Source: Acidobacteriota bacterium (GTDB lineage Bacteria; Acidobacteriota; Terriglobia; Acidiferrales; UBA7541). From it: a stretch of 64,000 nucleotides of DNA. The position numbers and the translations under genes are program-made. The DNA is taken from assembly GCA_013289955.1 (NCBI GenBank), contig JABCYZ010000010.1:1-64000 (forward strand). The letters run 5' to 3'. Below, one piece after another: positions 43,347 to 53,800 of the stretch. The notes below the pieces were generated by a model. The model made no database searches. It worked only from the letters and a program-made list of their open reading frames with translations, and was not told where the DNA came from. Positions within the stretch are counted from its first letter, which is position 1. Each line of letters starts with the position of its first letter.

Positions 43347-45779
43347 TTATTCATACCGTAGGGCGGCAAGAGGATCAACGCGCGCCGCGCGCCGCGAAGG
43401 TATCCAACACGCAAGTAGCGCCACGCCGGCGAGAAACACCGGCACGACAGTGAAGGTCAAAATATCGTGTGGACGAATTCCGTAAAGGATGCTTGTGAAT
43501 AATTTCGTCACCGCAAATGCCGCGCCCGATCCGAGCGCCACTGCAATCGTAGTCAGCGCCATGCCCTGCCGCACCATCAACATCTGCACGCCGCCCGGCT
43601 GCGCCCCGAGTGCCATTCGAATTCCAATCTCCCGCATGCGCCTGCTCACCGAATAGCTCATCACGCCATACAACCCAACAGCCGCCAGCACCAATCCCAC
43701 GCCTCCAAAAACTCCAAACAGTGTCCCTGCCAGTCGGGGAAGAAAAAGCGCTCCTCGCAAATGTTCTTCCATGGTTTCTATGTTGAAGACTGCCAGCGCC
43801 GGATCGAGCGCGCGAATCTCCCCGCGCACCGCGCCCGCCAATCCCGCTCTATCCCCTTCCGACCGCACCACCACCGTGTATCCAAGAAAAGACGGATCGC
43901 TCCCCACGCTCTGCGCGAGCGAGCGATAAAGCACCGGCCTCTGCTCTTCGCCGACCGTCCGCGACTTGGTGTTCTTCACAATCCCGATAACCTGGTACGC
44001 CACACCTCCGCCCGAGACGCGCTGCCCGATGGGGTTTTCCTTCTTGAACAACTGCCCAACAAACGCTTCGTTCACCACCGCAACTTTCGTCGCCGCCGCG
44101 CCCTCGTTCGCAAAATCGCGCCCGGCAATCAGCGGAATGCCCATCGCTTCGAAGTACCCCGCCGTCGCCATGTAGAGGTCCACGGTCGAATTCAAATCCA
44201 GCGTCTCTGGCCGTCCCTCGACACTAAACCCGTCGCTCCGGTTGCCCATCGAGAGCGGCGCAACATCCGTGCACGCCGCCGAGCTCACTCCAGGCAGCGC
44301 GGCCACGCGCTCGCGCAGTTGGCCAAGCAGCCGCACCGTGCGCTCCGCCGTATATCCATGCTCCCGCGGATCAACGGACATCATCAATATTCCTCTCGAA
44401 CGAAAGCCAACATCAATCCCGTTCGCACTTTGCAGGCTGCGCAAAAAAAGCCCCGTCGCGCACAACAGCACCAGCGACATCGCAATCTGCCCCACAACCA
44501 ATACGTTGCGCAGCGTCCAGCGCCTCCCCGGCCGCGCCAGCATATCCTCGCCTTTCAGCGCGCTTGATAGGATCGTCCGAGCAGCAGCCCACGCCGGCGC
44601 CAGCCCAAATAGCAACCCGCTCCCCACGCTCACCGCGAACGCGTACAGCAACACTCTCCAGTCCACATGCAAGCTCAGATCCAGCGGCACCGGCGCCGGC
44701 GTCTGAAAACTAGAAAGCGCCCGGGTCGCCCACAGCGAAAGCACCACGCCCAAGAGTCCCCCGCCCAGCGCAAGCACCATACTCTCCGTGAGCATCTGCC
44801 ACATCAACTGTCCCCGCGTTGCGCCCACCGCCAGCCGCACCGCCATCTCCCGCTGCCGTCCCGAAGCCTGTGCCAAAAGCAGATTCGCCACATTCGCGCA
44901 AGCAATGCACAATACCAGCAGCACGACTACCGTGAGCGCACCGAGAAATATCATCACCGCTTCCCGATCCCGCGGCGAAAGCGTTCCCGCCGTTTCAAAA
45001 CGAAATCCCCCATCCTTCTCCGATTCCGCATTAGCCTGCGCAAACCGCTGTGCAAGCACCTGAAGTTCCGCTGCAGCCTGCGCTCGCGTCACGCCTGGTT
45101 TCAATCGCCCGGCCACTGCCAGCCAATGATAATCGTACGATTCGTAATTGCTCGTCTTCGGCAGCAACTTATCCAGATTGCCCAACGTCACCCAAAATTC
45201 CGGATCAAGCGGCACATCAATCCCGCGAAACGCAGGCGGGGCAACACCCACGACTGTGAACTGGTTCCCCGACAGCAGGATGGTCTTGCCCGCAATCGCC
45301 GGATCCGAGCCAAACCGCCTCTGCCACAGCCGATGCCCCAACACAATCACCGGAAGCTTTTCCTCGTCACCCGTAAAACCTCGCCCCAGCGTCATGCCCA
45401 GTTGCGCCACATCAAAATAGTTCGCCGTCGCCGCTTGACCCCAAACCCGTTCCGGATCGCCATTTCCTCCAATCGAGGCAGGCAAGAGGTCGTGATACGC
45501 CGCAACTCCAGAAAACGATTTACTCTGCTCCCGCAAATCGACAAATAGCGGCCACGAAAAGTGATTGCAGCACTCTCCTCGCGTAGTCGTGTGCAAAGCT
45601 ACGAGCGTATTGGGACGGCCCACCGGCGCTGGACTCAGCACGAACCGGCTTACCATCGAAAATATCGTCGCGTTTGCCGCGATCCCCAACCCAATCGAAA
45701 CAATCACGGCCAGCACAAACCCCGGCGCTTTCGCCAGCCGCCGCAGCGTCTGCCTCATCTCCCTGAGCCAAGCCGTCAT
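43347..45779 (-). CDS. acidobacterial duplicated orphan permease (ADOP), MacB/FtsX-type
   Basis: An 810-residue inner-membrane protein with an N-terminal helix (PGFVLAVIVSIGLGIAANATIF), a MacB-like periplasmic domain (VSRFVLSPAPVGRPNTLVAL to about 250), and two FtsX permease blocks. The first shows RQREMAVRLAVGATRGQLMWQML and the second RRMREIGIRMALGAQPGGVQMLM. It ends WIPSRRAARVDPLAALRYE, typical of the family. ADOPs lack an own ATPase; none is adjacent. GGGAGG before ATG 45779 supports the start. These genes commonly sit next to PadR regulators, but none is recognisable here. Likely role: export or lipoprotein/peptide handling, unknown in detail. Confidence 0.9.
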   Translation of the reverse strand: MTAWLREMRQTLRRLAKAPGFVLAVIVSIGLGIAANATIFSMVSRFVLSPAPVGRPNTLVALHTTTRGECCNHFSWPLFVDLREQSKSFSGVAAYHDLLPASIGGNGDPERVWGQAATANYFDVAQLGMTLGRGFTGDEEKLPVIVLGHRLWQRRFGSDPAIAGKTILLSGNQFTVVGVAPPAFRGIDVPLDPEFWVTLGNLDKLLPKTSNYESYDYHWLAVAGRLKPGVTRAQAAAELQVLAQRFAQANAESEKDGGFRFETAGTLSPRDREAVMIFLGALTVVVLLVLCIACANVANLLLAQASGRQREMAVRLAVGATRGQLMWQMLTESMVLALGGGLLGVVLSLWATRALSSFQTPAPVPLDLSLHVDWRVLLYAFAVSVGSGLLFGLAPAWAAARTILSSALKGEDMLARPGRRWTLRNVLVVGQIAMSLVLLCATGLFLRSLQSANGIDVGFRSRGILMMSVDPREHGYTAERTVRLLGQLRERVAALPGVSSAACTDVAPLSMGNRSDGFSVEGRPETLDLNSTVDLYMATAGYFEAMGIPLIAGRDFANEGAAATKVAVVNEAFVGQLFKKENPIGQRVSGGGVAYQVIGIVKNTKSRTVGEEQRPVLYRSLAQSVGSDPSFLGYTVVVRSEGDRAGLAGAVRGEIRALDPALAVFNIETMEEHLRGALFLPRLAGTLFGVFGGVGLVLAAVGLYGVMSYSVSRRMREIGIRMALGAQPGGVQMLMVRQGMALTTIAVALGSGAAFAVTKLFTSILYGIRPHDILTFTVVPVFLAGVALLACWIPSRRAARVDPLAALRYE

Positions 45780-46356
45780 CGCCCCGCCTCCCGCTCGATA
45801 TGCCTTTGCCCTCAGCAAACCTCAGTTCCATAGACTCCTCAATCCCCGCGGTATTACACGCAAGATCAAAATAGTCTCCGCCGGCTGAAACCCTACGCCA
45901 CAAACTCCGATCCTCGCTTATGGCAGGCACCCCGAGAAGAGTCCTTTCTCAAGGCCGGTGTTGCACTATTACGTACTATAGGATTGTGATATATACTTTG
46001 CCGGAAGGTCGCGGAAAAGTGGAACGCCGCATGCTCACTGGAAAGGGCACGCCAGAGGAGAGAATTCCTCAAGCGCCCGCCGCTCCCCGGAAATTTCGCA
46101 AGATGGATTTATCGTACCTTGAGATCTAAGCGGCCAGTCGCCAATTCCGCCGATTATTGGAAGAAGCGCCGCTCCACCGGCGGCGATTGCGGTGTCGGTT
46201 CGCACGCCTTCTTTGCGGAGTGCGCAAAGCTTGAAACCCCGGGCGCCGCACCCGAGGCCGATCAAACGCCCCCAGCATGCGATCTGTCCATCCCCGAACC
46301 CGACGCGACCAAGAAACCGACAAGACCACCTGCACGAATTGGTCATTCCACCAGGT
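45780..46356. other. 577-bp region with promoter-like motifs but no supported gene
   Basis: A sigma70-like pair TTACGT (45969-45974) and TATACT (45992-45997) is spaced 17 bp on the plus strand. It lies within an AT-rich segment containing GTACTATA and TATATAC in imperfect inverted arrangement, which is PadR-operator-like. A plus-strand frame ending at 46129 could give a peptide of about 32-70 residues (tail RKFRKMDLSYLEI), but nothing recognisable. I report it as regulatory or degenerate sequence upstream of the ADOP gene. Confidence 0.4.
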
Positions 46357-46743
46357 CTAAAAAGTTGCTGCTACTCCCATTCTCAAAACCCGCCCGTTTC
46401 CATGCGTCATACGGGCATAGGAAAACAGTTGCTTTAGGCAAGCGACACGGACATCGACCGAGAGCAAATCAAACGACTTCCTGTCAAGTTCGTAGTTCAT
46501 GTTCGGATCGGCGCCAGAATTGTGAGTTACGACCTCCGACCAAGCGGCCCGAGCATCGTTCGCGGCTTCTGAGCCATTTCGAAGGGAGAATTCGTTAAGG
46601 CACACGCCGAATTTCCAAGCGTCCTTCTTACACCGCTCGAGTGTCGAATAAATGCTGACTGCATCCGCGTTCGGGTTCAGGGAAAGAAGAACATTTCTCG
46701 CCTGATCGTCGGTAAGCGGTGCCGCCCACCATAAATCTGGCAT
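46357..46743 (-). CDS. small hypothetical protein
   Basis: A 128-residue soluble protein, no signal or membrane segment. It opens PDLWWAAPLTDDQARNVLLS and continues with alternating polar helices (AVSIYSTLERCKKDAWKF, DARAAWSEVV). No known family recognised. GAGGT six bases before ATG 46743 and normal amino-acid composition support it as real. The sequence upstream of it (46744-46999) holds only the promoter region of the divergent PilZ gene. Confidence 0.55.
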   Translation of the reverse strand: MPDLWWAAPLTDDQARNVLLSLNPNADAVSIYSTLERCKKDAWKFGVCLNEFSLRNGSEAANDARAAWSEVVTHNSGADPNMNYELDRKSFDLLSVDVRVACLKQLFSYARMTHGNGRVLRMGVAATF

Positions 46744-46999
46744 TGGCTACCTCGTTGTTCGTACCAATCTATCCTTCTTCTTTTGTCTCCAGCTGTCTGT
46801 CGCTAATGGCACATCATTGGCGATCCGGCTCTACTGCCCCCCAGCCGGGTCTGTGCCGAGGAAGGCGTAATTGCCAGGTAGCTTTTGCCCCCTGTACTCT
46901 TTTGGACAGCATTGTCCGTAGTGGCGTGTCAAACTGGGCATCCCTTTAATTAGATTGATCCTGCCCGCCTCCCCTTCACAGGCGCAAGAAGGAGAAGGT

Positions 47000-47335
47000 A
47001 TGGCTACATCCGAGCGTCGAATCACGCCACGTTTCAATCTGCACACGCCGCTGTCTTTTCATCGTACGGAGACGCCCTCCGAGGGCGAGCAGCGTGCAAA
47101 GGCAATTAACATCTCGACGAGAGGCGTGTACTTCGCCACCGGTCTTGCCATGTGTGTGGGAGAAGCCGTCGAAGTTCTGCTAGAAATACCAAAGCGGGTC
47201 ACCGGGACAAGCGGGGGTATGCGCCGATTCGCGGGCCGAGTCACTCACGTCCAGTCGAAGGACATGCCGGAAGGACTTTCGGGAATTGGCGTGCAATTGC
47301 TTTATTATGAGCGCGATTTGGTAAGGATGGATTGA
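47000..47335 (+). CDS. PilZ domain protein
   Basis: A 111-residue single-domain PilZ protein that is a likely c-di-GMP receptor. The first binding motif is R-x3-R (Arg7-Arg11 in SERRITPR), and the second is N-x-S-x2-G (Asn37-Ser39-Gly42 in NISTRGVYF), at the expected spacing. AAGGAGAAGG before ATG 47000 sets the start; an upstream ATG at 46955 adds an unconvincing extension. It has no output domain, so it would act as an adaptor. The receiver-GGDEF cyclase at 8322 is a possible second-messenger source, although far away. Confidence 0.87.
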   Translation: MATSERRITPRFNLHTPLSFHRTETPSEGEQRAKAINISTRGVYFATGLAMCVGEAVEVLLEIPKRVTGTSGGMRRFAGRVTHVQSKDMPEGLSGIGVQLLYYERDLVRMD

Positions 47336-47648
47336 ACGAAGGTGAGCGGAAGCCTGCTTGCAGATTGTTCTTTTACGGCCTACCGGGGGGCGATTCGCCG
47401 AGCCGCGGGACTTATCACTGCTTCGCGTACGGACTTTGCCAAGCGCGGCTTAGCCATTTCTTTCTTGACGCTGGCACGGGTCAATTCGCCTAGGTCTTTC
47501 TTAGCTTTCCTCTTCATCGAACATCCATGGTCGCATGAAGCCGGAAGCAATTCCGTCCAATTTTGTACAGTGCGAACAGTCTTTGACGGACACCGTCACA
47601 AGTCTTGTCGTCCGCAGCGCTTCTTTTATGTGGTTCCCGAGGTTGGCG
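47336..47648. other. 313-bp region without a confident gene
   Basis: Open frames on both strands overlap here. One minus-strand frame ends at 47501 with a credible tail (KDCSHCTKLDGIAS... MFDEEES) containing a Cys-x2-Cys pair. Its only starts overlap the neighbouring hypothetical gene, so I cannot set a gene with confidence. Confidence 0.35.
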
Positions 47649-47978
47649 CTAGAGGTCCCGCGAAACCTTTGGCTTAGAAGCGTAACCCCAAGCCTTTGGT
47701 GCGTGAGAGCTTCGGTAGTCGTCCAGGTCTGCTTCGGAGATGCGGTAATGAGTCTGCGGAGGATGGTTTCCAAAAACGGCCAACTCATGACGGAGTCTGA
47801 GCGAGCAAATCTCGGGAGCGTCTTGAAAGCGGACACGCCGGGAACCGAATGCCTCGTTTCCAATCGTCAGGGTAAACTCGCTCGTCTCGTCTAAGGCTCG
47901 CCGCACGATAAAGCTGTACTCACGCACGAGCGCCTTCGCTTCGAAACCAACGTACTGGATGTTTACGTTCTCAGTCAT
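47649..47978 (-). CDS. small hypothetical protein
   Basis: A 109-residue soluble protein starting MTENVNIQYVGFEAKALVRE. It reads as a beta-rich N-terminal half (EYSFIVRRALDETSEFTLTI), then a charged helical segment (ICSLRLRHELAVF) and an acidic Ser/Asp tail. No family is recognised. AGAGG upstream of ATG 47978 supports the start; a GTG-type start further back gives only an unlikely extension. It lies in the same orientation as the DUF3565 gene upstream, in a gene-poor block. Confidence 0.55.
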   Translation of the reverse strand: MTENVNIQYVGFEAKALVREYSFIVRRALDETSEFTLTIGNEAFGSRRVRFQDAPEICSLRLRHELAVFGNHPPQTHYRISEADLDDYRSSHAPKAWGYASKPKVSRDL

Positions 47979-48135
47979 CAAGGCCTCTTTGTTCCAAGGT
48001 GCGAAACTTCCTACCTGGTCAGCTACACTCGTATTCTCGCAATTGGCCAACTTTGAATTAGATTTCTTGAGCGGCCTGTCGAATGTTGCCAATGAATTCA
48101 GGACAAACACGGGCGGCAAGCTGCAGTCCAGATGA

Positions 48136-48369
48136 TCAGAACAACTTTATCGAGGAGACAGGGACCAAACAGACCAAACATTGCAATTCGTGCCCGAGAT
48201 GCTCAAACCGTCCTTGAGGTGTCGTTACCCAGTGTCGATTGGTCCAAGGTGGATTGTGCCGCACATGCTGTTGATGCCCGCATTCCAGATCAGCAATCCA
48301 GTCGAAGCATTCGTCCAAATGATAATCTACGATCTTGCTGGGAATACCTGCTTGCATTTGAGAACCCAC
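48136..48369 (-). CDS. DUF3565 family small protein
   Basis: A 77-residue protein with the family signature YHLDECFDWIADLECGHQQH followed by VRHNPPWTNRHWV and a C-terminal Cys-x2-Cys (LQCLVC). With the upstream Cys-Gly-His this makes a plausible metal-binding set. The function of DUF3565 is unknown. Start is GTG 48369 or ATG 48357; both are supported only by modest G-rich ribosome sites (GGTGGG before the ATG). It is followed on the same strand by the 109-residue hypothetical gene at 47649-47978, a 157-bp gap away. Confidence 0.7.
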   Translation of the reverse strand: MGSQMQAGIPSKIVDYHLDECFDWIADLECGHQQHVRHNPPWTNRHWVTTPQGRFEHLGHELQCLVCLVPVSSIKLF

Positions 48370-48436
48370 CGTTGACCTACCCTCATTCTACGCTCTTTCC
48401 TCTCCCCGGTGTGGAATCCCTTCTCTTTCATCCCTT

Positions 48437-48604
48437 TCAGACAATCAAGTCGGTACAAGCGCCTTCACGCACATGAAATCGGCAAGTTCCAACTCGCAGG
48501 GCTTCCGGCATGTCTTGTCGTCGCACCAGATGAGAATCGAGGACTTTGAGCCAAATCTGCCGGCCGTCCCTTGTTTTTCCTGTAACGTCGATGTCGGCAG
48601 GCAT
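48437..48604 (-). CDS. possible 55-residue protein
   Basis: ATG 48604 opens a frame of 55 codons (MPADIDVTGKTRDGRQIWLK to REGACTDLIV) ending with TGA at 48437. It has ordinary composition with basic helix-like segments (SHLVRRQDMPEALRV). It is in line with the DUF3565 gene 68 bp downstream. The ribosome site is weak (GGCGG far upstream), and no similarity is recognised. Confidence 0.35.
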   Translation of the reverse strand: MPADIDVTGKTRDGRQIWLKVLDSHLVRRQDMPEALRVGTCRFHVREGACTDLIV

Positions 48605-48667
48605 TGTCTATGGCATTCACCGCCGGTACCGCCGGTTAGACCGCTGGCATGGTCTCCTTCGCCCCGG

Positions 48668-48673
48668 TATAAT
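48668..48673 (+). promoter_or_regulatory. putative -10 element upstream of the CocE-like hydrolase
   Basis: A perfect TATAAT lies 84 bp before ATG 48757. The -35 position (TGGCAT) is poor, so this is a tentative call. Confidence 0.35.
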
Positions 48674-48756
48674 TCCGTCGCTCCAAGGAAACTTGGCAAC
48701 TCTTGCGTCCTCACAAAAAGGCAAAGGCATTTTCCTGCCGAACGGGAGAATCTTTC

Positions 48757-50721
48757 ATGACACTTTCTAGTCGCTATGCACGGAAGCTTTCTTTGCTCGT
48801 TGCATCCGCTTGCGCTCTATCCTTCTCTCCCTCCGCGCACGCTCAATCGCCCGCCGCCACGCTGCCGAGCGAGACGCCTGCGCAAGTAAAACCATCCACC
48901 GACTCCTTTGGCTACACGCGGCGCGACGTGATGATCCCCATGCGCGACGGCGTAAAACTCCACACCGTCATCCTCATCCCCAAAGGCGCCAAAAATGCGC
49001 CCATCCTTCTGACCCGAACGCCTTACAACGCCAGCGATCTCACTTCTCACGCCAACAGCTCGCATCTCGGCCCCATCCTTGAGGGCTACGATAACGCCAC
49101 CGACGTCATCGTCGAAGGCGGCTACATCCGCGTCGTCCAGGACGTCCGCGGCAAATACGGTTCCGAAGGCGGCTACGTCATGAACCGCCCGCTCCACGGC
49201 CCGCTCAATCCCACAAACGTCGATCACGCGACCGACACTTACGACACCATCGACTGGCTCGTCAAAAATCTCGCCGAATCCAACGGCAAAGTCGGCATCC
49301 TCGGTATCTCCTACGACGGCTTCACGCCGCTGATGGCTCTCATCAATCCGCATCCCGCGCTAAAGGTCTCCGTCCCCATGAATCCCATGGTCGACGGCTG
49401 GATGGGCGACGACTGGTTCCACAACGGCGCCTTCCGCGAACAAAACATGCCCTACATCTACGAACAAGACGGCACGCGGGACAACAGCGCCAAGTGGTGG
49501 ACCGATCATTTCGACGATTACGATGTTTATATCGAAGCAGGCTCAGCCGGAGAACTCGGCCGCCGTCACGGCCTCGAACAAATGGGCTTCTGGCGGAAAA
49601 TCATCGAGCATCCCAGCTACGATTCCTTCTGGCAGGAACAAGCCATGGACAAGATCCTCGCGGCGCAACCGCTCAAAGTTCCTGTGATGCTCGTTCACAG
49701 TCTCTGGGACCAGGAAGACATTTACGGTGCTACGGCCGTCTACAAAGCCCTAAAATCCAAAGACGCGGGCAACGATAAGGTTTTTCTTGTGATGGGCCCG
49801 TGGCATCACGGCCAGGAGATTGAAGACGCCTATTCGCTCGGCGCGATTAAATTTGGGAGCGACACTGGCACGTATTTCCGCCGGCAGATCCTCGGCCCGT
49901 TCCTCGCTCAATACCTCGAGGACAACGCGCCCAAAGCTGACATCGCCCCGGTCTCCGCGTTCGAAACCGGCACAAACGTTTGGCGGCGTCTCCCGTCCTG
50001 GCCCGCAAGCTGTTCGAGTGGCTGCGCGTCCAAATCCACGCCGCTCTATCTAACCGCCGGATCGAAACTCAGCATATCCGCACCAGCTTCCTCCGACGCG
50101 CCCTTCGACGAATACATCTCCGATCCCGACAAGCCCGTGCCGTACCGCGCCCGGCCCAGCCAGCCCATCGGCTATACTCCCGATCTTACCTGGGCGCAGT
50201 GGCTGGTTGACGACCAACGCGAATCCTCCGGCCGCCCGGACGTCCTCGTCTTCGCGACGGATGTCCTCGCTTCACCTGTCAAAATCAGCGGCCAACCCAT
50301 CGCCAACCTCATCGCTTCCACGAGCGGCTCCGACTCTGACTGGGTCGTCAAACTCATCGACGTCTACCCCGACGAAGTTGCCAGTCAGCCTAACCTGGGC
50401 GGCTACCAGCTCATGATCTCTGCTGACATTTTCCGCGGCCGCTACCGCGAAAGCCTAGAAACACCCAAGCCCATCGCTTCCGATAAATTACTGCTTTACC
50501 GCTTCAATCTTCCCAACGCCAATCACGTCTTCCTGCCCGGCCACCGCATCATGGTCCAAATCCAATCCAGCTGGTTCCCGCTCTACGATCGCAATCCCCA
50601 AACCTTTGTCCCCAACATTTTCTGGGCCAAGCCCGCCGACTACCGGAAAGCCACCCAACGGATCTACCATAGCGCCGCCGACCCAAGCTTCATAGAGGTT
50701 CCCGTAGTCTCGGCGCCCTAA
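48757..50721 (+). CDS. CocE/NonD family hydrolase (X-Pro dipeptidyl-peptidase S15 type), exported
   Basis: A 654-residue alpha/beta hydrolase with signal peptide (SSRYARKLSLLVASACALSF, cleaved near AHAQ). The catalytic triad is readable: Ser185 (GILGISYDG), Asp318 (HSLWDQED) and His351 (GPWHHG), as in alpha-amino-acid ester hydrolases and cocaine esterase. A C-terminal jelly-roll domain follows (about 440-640, with DVYPDEVASQPNLGGYQLMI and GHRIMVQIQSSWFPLYD). It cleaves esters or amides of amino acids or acylated compounds in the periplasm. GGGAGA precedes the ATG. It is followed by a giant VCBS protein on the same strand. Confidence 0.93.
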   Translation: MTLSSRYARKLSLLVASACALSFSPSAHAQSPAATLPSETPAQVKPSTDSFGYTRRDVMIPMRDGVKLHTVILIPKGAKNAPILLTRTPYNASDLTSHANSSHLGPILEGYDNATDVIVEGGYIRVVQDVRGKYGSEGGYVMNRPLHGPLNPTNVDHATDTYDTIDWLVKNLAESNGKVGILGISYDGFTPLMALINPHPALKVSVPMNPMVDGWMGDDWFHNGAFREQNMPYIYEQDGTRDNSAKWWTDHFDDYDVYIEAGSAGELGRRHGLEQMGFWRKIIEHPSYDSFWQEQAMDKILAAQPLKVPVMLVHSLWDQEDIYGATAVYKALKSKDAGNDKVFLVMGPWHHGQEIEDAYSLGAIKFGSDTGTYFRRQILGPFLAQYLEDNAPKADIAPVSAFETGTNVWRRLPSWPASCSSGCASKSTPLYLTAGSKLSISAPASSDAPFDEYISDPDKPVPYRARPSQPIGYTPDLTWAQWLVDDQRESSGRPDVLVFATDVLASPVKISGQPIANLIASTSGSDSDWVVKLIDVYPDEVASQPNLGGYQLMISADIFRGRYRESLETPKPIASDKLLLYRFNLPNANHVFLPGHRIMVQIQSSWFPLYDRNPQTFVPNIFWAKPADYRKATQRIYHSAADPSFIEVPVVSAP

Positions 50722-50849
50722 TTCACTTTGGCAGAAGTCTCTTCTATAAAAACCATTGACGCTATCCGGCGGTGCACACAGAATCTTTAATGCTCCGCGC
50801 CGCGGCTTGCCGCCATTGCCGCGCTTCGCGTGCAAGGACAAATGCCCTA

Positions 50850-53800
50850 ATGCAAGCTTCCGCTCGGCGTTCCGGTACGGTGCTCGTAGTTTGTCTCTTT
50901 TCACTTTTCGTTGCAGCCGCCTTTCTTTACTCCCGCGCCGCACAGGCTCCCTCTTCCGCGGTCGCGCAAAAGCCCGCGCCCCACGTTGACCCCGCGGAAG
51001 CTTATCGCCTCAACACTCTCGGCGTCGCTTACATGAATCAACAGCGGCCTGCCGATGCCCAGAAACTCTTTGAACAATCGCTCGCCGCCGACCCGACCTT
51101 CGAAGTCGCCCGCCTCAACCTCGGCATCTCCCTGCTCGCCCAGCAAAAGCTCGAACCGGCTCGCACCGCTCTAGCCGCGGCTGCCGAGAAACTGCCACAA
51201 GATCCTTATGCCTGGTACAACCTGGGACTGGTCTACAAGGATCTCGGCGACGCCGAAAAAGGAGTCGACGCCTTCACTCACGTCACGAAAATTGCCGACG
51301 AAGCCGACCCCTGGTATTTCGTCGGCTATCTAAATTCCCAGCTACAACATTACGACCTCGCCATCGCCGCCTTTCAAAGAGCCCTGGCTATCTTTCCCTT
51401 TCACGCCTCCGCCGAATTTGGCATCGCCCGCGCTTACCAGCGAAGCGGGAATGTCGAAGCGGCCAAAGAGCATCTCGGCAAATTCCAGAAGATGACCGCG
51501 GACCACGTTGCCACGCCTTTCGGCGCGGGCTACGGCGATCAAGGGCGCTTCTCGCTCGCCGAGCTGCCACGCAGCTCTGTCCAGAACGCCCCGCCCGCCG
51601 TTTCCGTTCACTACGCGCAGCTACCCTACTCATCGATCGTGCAAAGCCAGGCGGCAAATTACTCTCCGCCTGGTCCTAGTGTGGGCGCGTGCATTTTCGA
51701 TTACGACGGCGACGGTAAGCCAGATCTTTTCCTCGTCGCTGCGGACAAAGCAAACGGCAGCCGCCTCCTTCGTAATCTCGGCGGCGACAAATTTTCCGAT
51801 GTCACCCGCGACTCTGGCCTCTATCTCAACGCAGCTGGATTCGGGTGCGCCGCAGGCGACTTTGACAACGACGGCCACACCGATCTCGCCGTCTGCCTTA
51901 CGGATGGAATCCGGCTTTTCCACAACAATGGCGGCGGAAAATTCGAGGACGTCACCGAAAAAGCGGGCATTCGCCGCGAGCCGGGCTGCGTCGGCGTCAC
52001 CTTCGTCGACTACGATCACGACGGCGACCTCGATCTTTACATCACCGTGCAACCCACGGCAGACGCTTCGGAAAAATCAGCCGCCCACAACGTTCTCTGG
52101 CGTAACAACGGCAACAGCACTTTCACGGACGTCTCCGCGGAGAGCGGTCTCGGCTTCGACGCTACCGGAGCCGGCCTGGTCACCACCGATATCAACAACG
52201 ACCGCGCCATCGATTTTGTTTTCGCCGGAGGCAGGGACGGAGCATCCATCTATCTAAATCCCCGCGAAGGAAAATTCACCCCACTTCCCGCAATCGACTT
52301 CAAAAAAGAAAATCTCCCGCCCGCCGTTGGCGTCGTGGCGTTCGATTTCAACAAGGATGGATGGATGGACCTCGCCTTCACGCACGCGGGCGCGCCCGGC
52401 ATCAGCCTGTGGCGCAACGTTGATGGTAAGCATCTCGAACGCGTGCCGCTCCCGGATTTCGGCTGGCAACGCGGCTGGGGAATTTCGGCCATCGATTACG
52501 ACAACGATGGCTGGCTCGATCTCATCGCCGTTGGGGAGTCCGCGAGCGGCGGCGAGTTGCGACTGCTGCGCAATCTCGGCGCAAAAGGCTGGGTCGATGT
52601 CACCAAAGATGTTCACCTGGACACCGTCAAGCTTTCGCAGCCCCGCGCGTTGGCCGTCGCTGATTTCGCGGGCAATGGCGACGCCGATCTCGTCGTCACG
52701 CAACTCTCCGGTCCGCCCGTCGTTTTGCGCAACGAAGGCGGCAATCAGCACAACTGGATGAGCATCGACCTCAAACCCCTTGCCGACAATAAAAATGGCA
52801 TCGGAACAAAGGTAGAGATATATGCGGGCGCACTGTATCAAAAGTGGGAAGTGCAGGGCGCGAGCGGCTACCTCGGTCAAAATGCGCCGAGTATTCTCGC
52901 CGGCCTCGGCGAAGAGAAAAACGCCGAAGTCGTGCGCTTGCTCTGGCCCACCGGCGTTCCACAGGACGAAATAAATCTTGCCGCAAGAAAAATGCAATCG
53001 ATCGGCGAACTGGATCGCCGCGGCAGTTCCTGCCCCGTTCTATTTTCCTGGAACGGCAAGGAATACGAATTCATCGCCGACATGATCGGTCCCGGAGTTG
53101 TCGGCCATTGGGTTGGTCCCGGCGAGCGCGGTGTCGCCGAACGTGACGTTCCCGATCCCGACGAATATCTGAAAGTTGGCGCCGAAAGCGTTCACCCGCT
53201 GCACGGCATGTTGAGCTTCCGCTTCATGGAGCCAATGGAAGAAACCGTGTATCTCGATCAGCTCAGGCTGCTGGCGATCGATCATCCCGCAACGTACGAA
53301 GTTTTCCCCAACGAACGGTTTGTTTCCAATCCGCCGTTTCCTGAATTTAAGGTCATCGCGAGCCAGGAAGCGCATCCGCCGCTCGGTGCATGGGACGATC
53401 ACGGAAGAGACGTTCTCTCCCTGATTTCGCAACGCGATCGAAAATATGTGACCGATTTTGAAGGCTTGCCGTTCGCCGGCTTCGCAAAGCTCCACTGGGT
53501 CGAGCTGGACCTTGGCAAATGGGACGACGCGAAACCGCTGCGTCTGATCATCGATGGTTACACCGACTATTTCACAGCGACTTCGATGTACGCCGCCGAT
53601 CAAGCCGGAGTGAAAGTCATTGCGCCGTATGTCGAAGCGCTCGATGCGAATAAAAAGTGGGTTCGAGTCGTCGAAGACATGGGCTTTCCCGCGGGCCTGG
53701 AACGCACGATGATCACAGACCTGACCGGCAAGCTTCCGCCGGGGACGCGGCGCATTCGCATCGTTTCCAATCTGAAAATTTATTGGGACGCAATTCGCAT

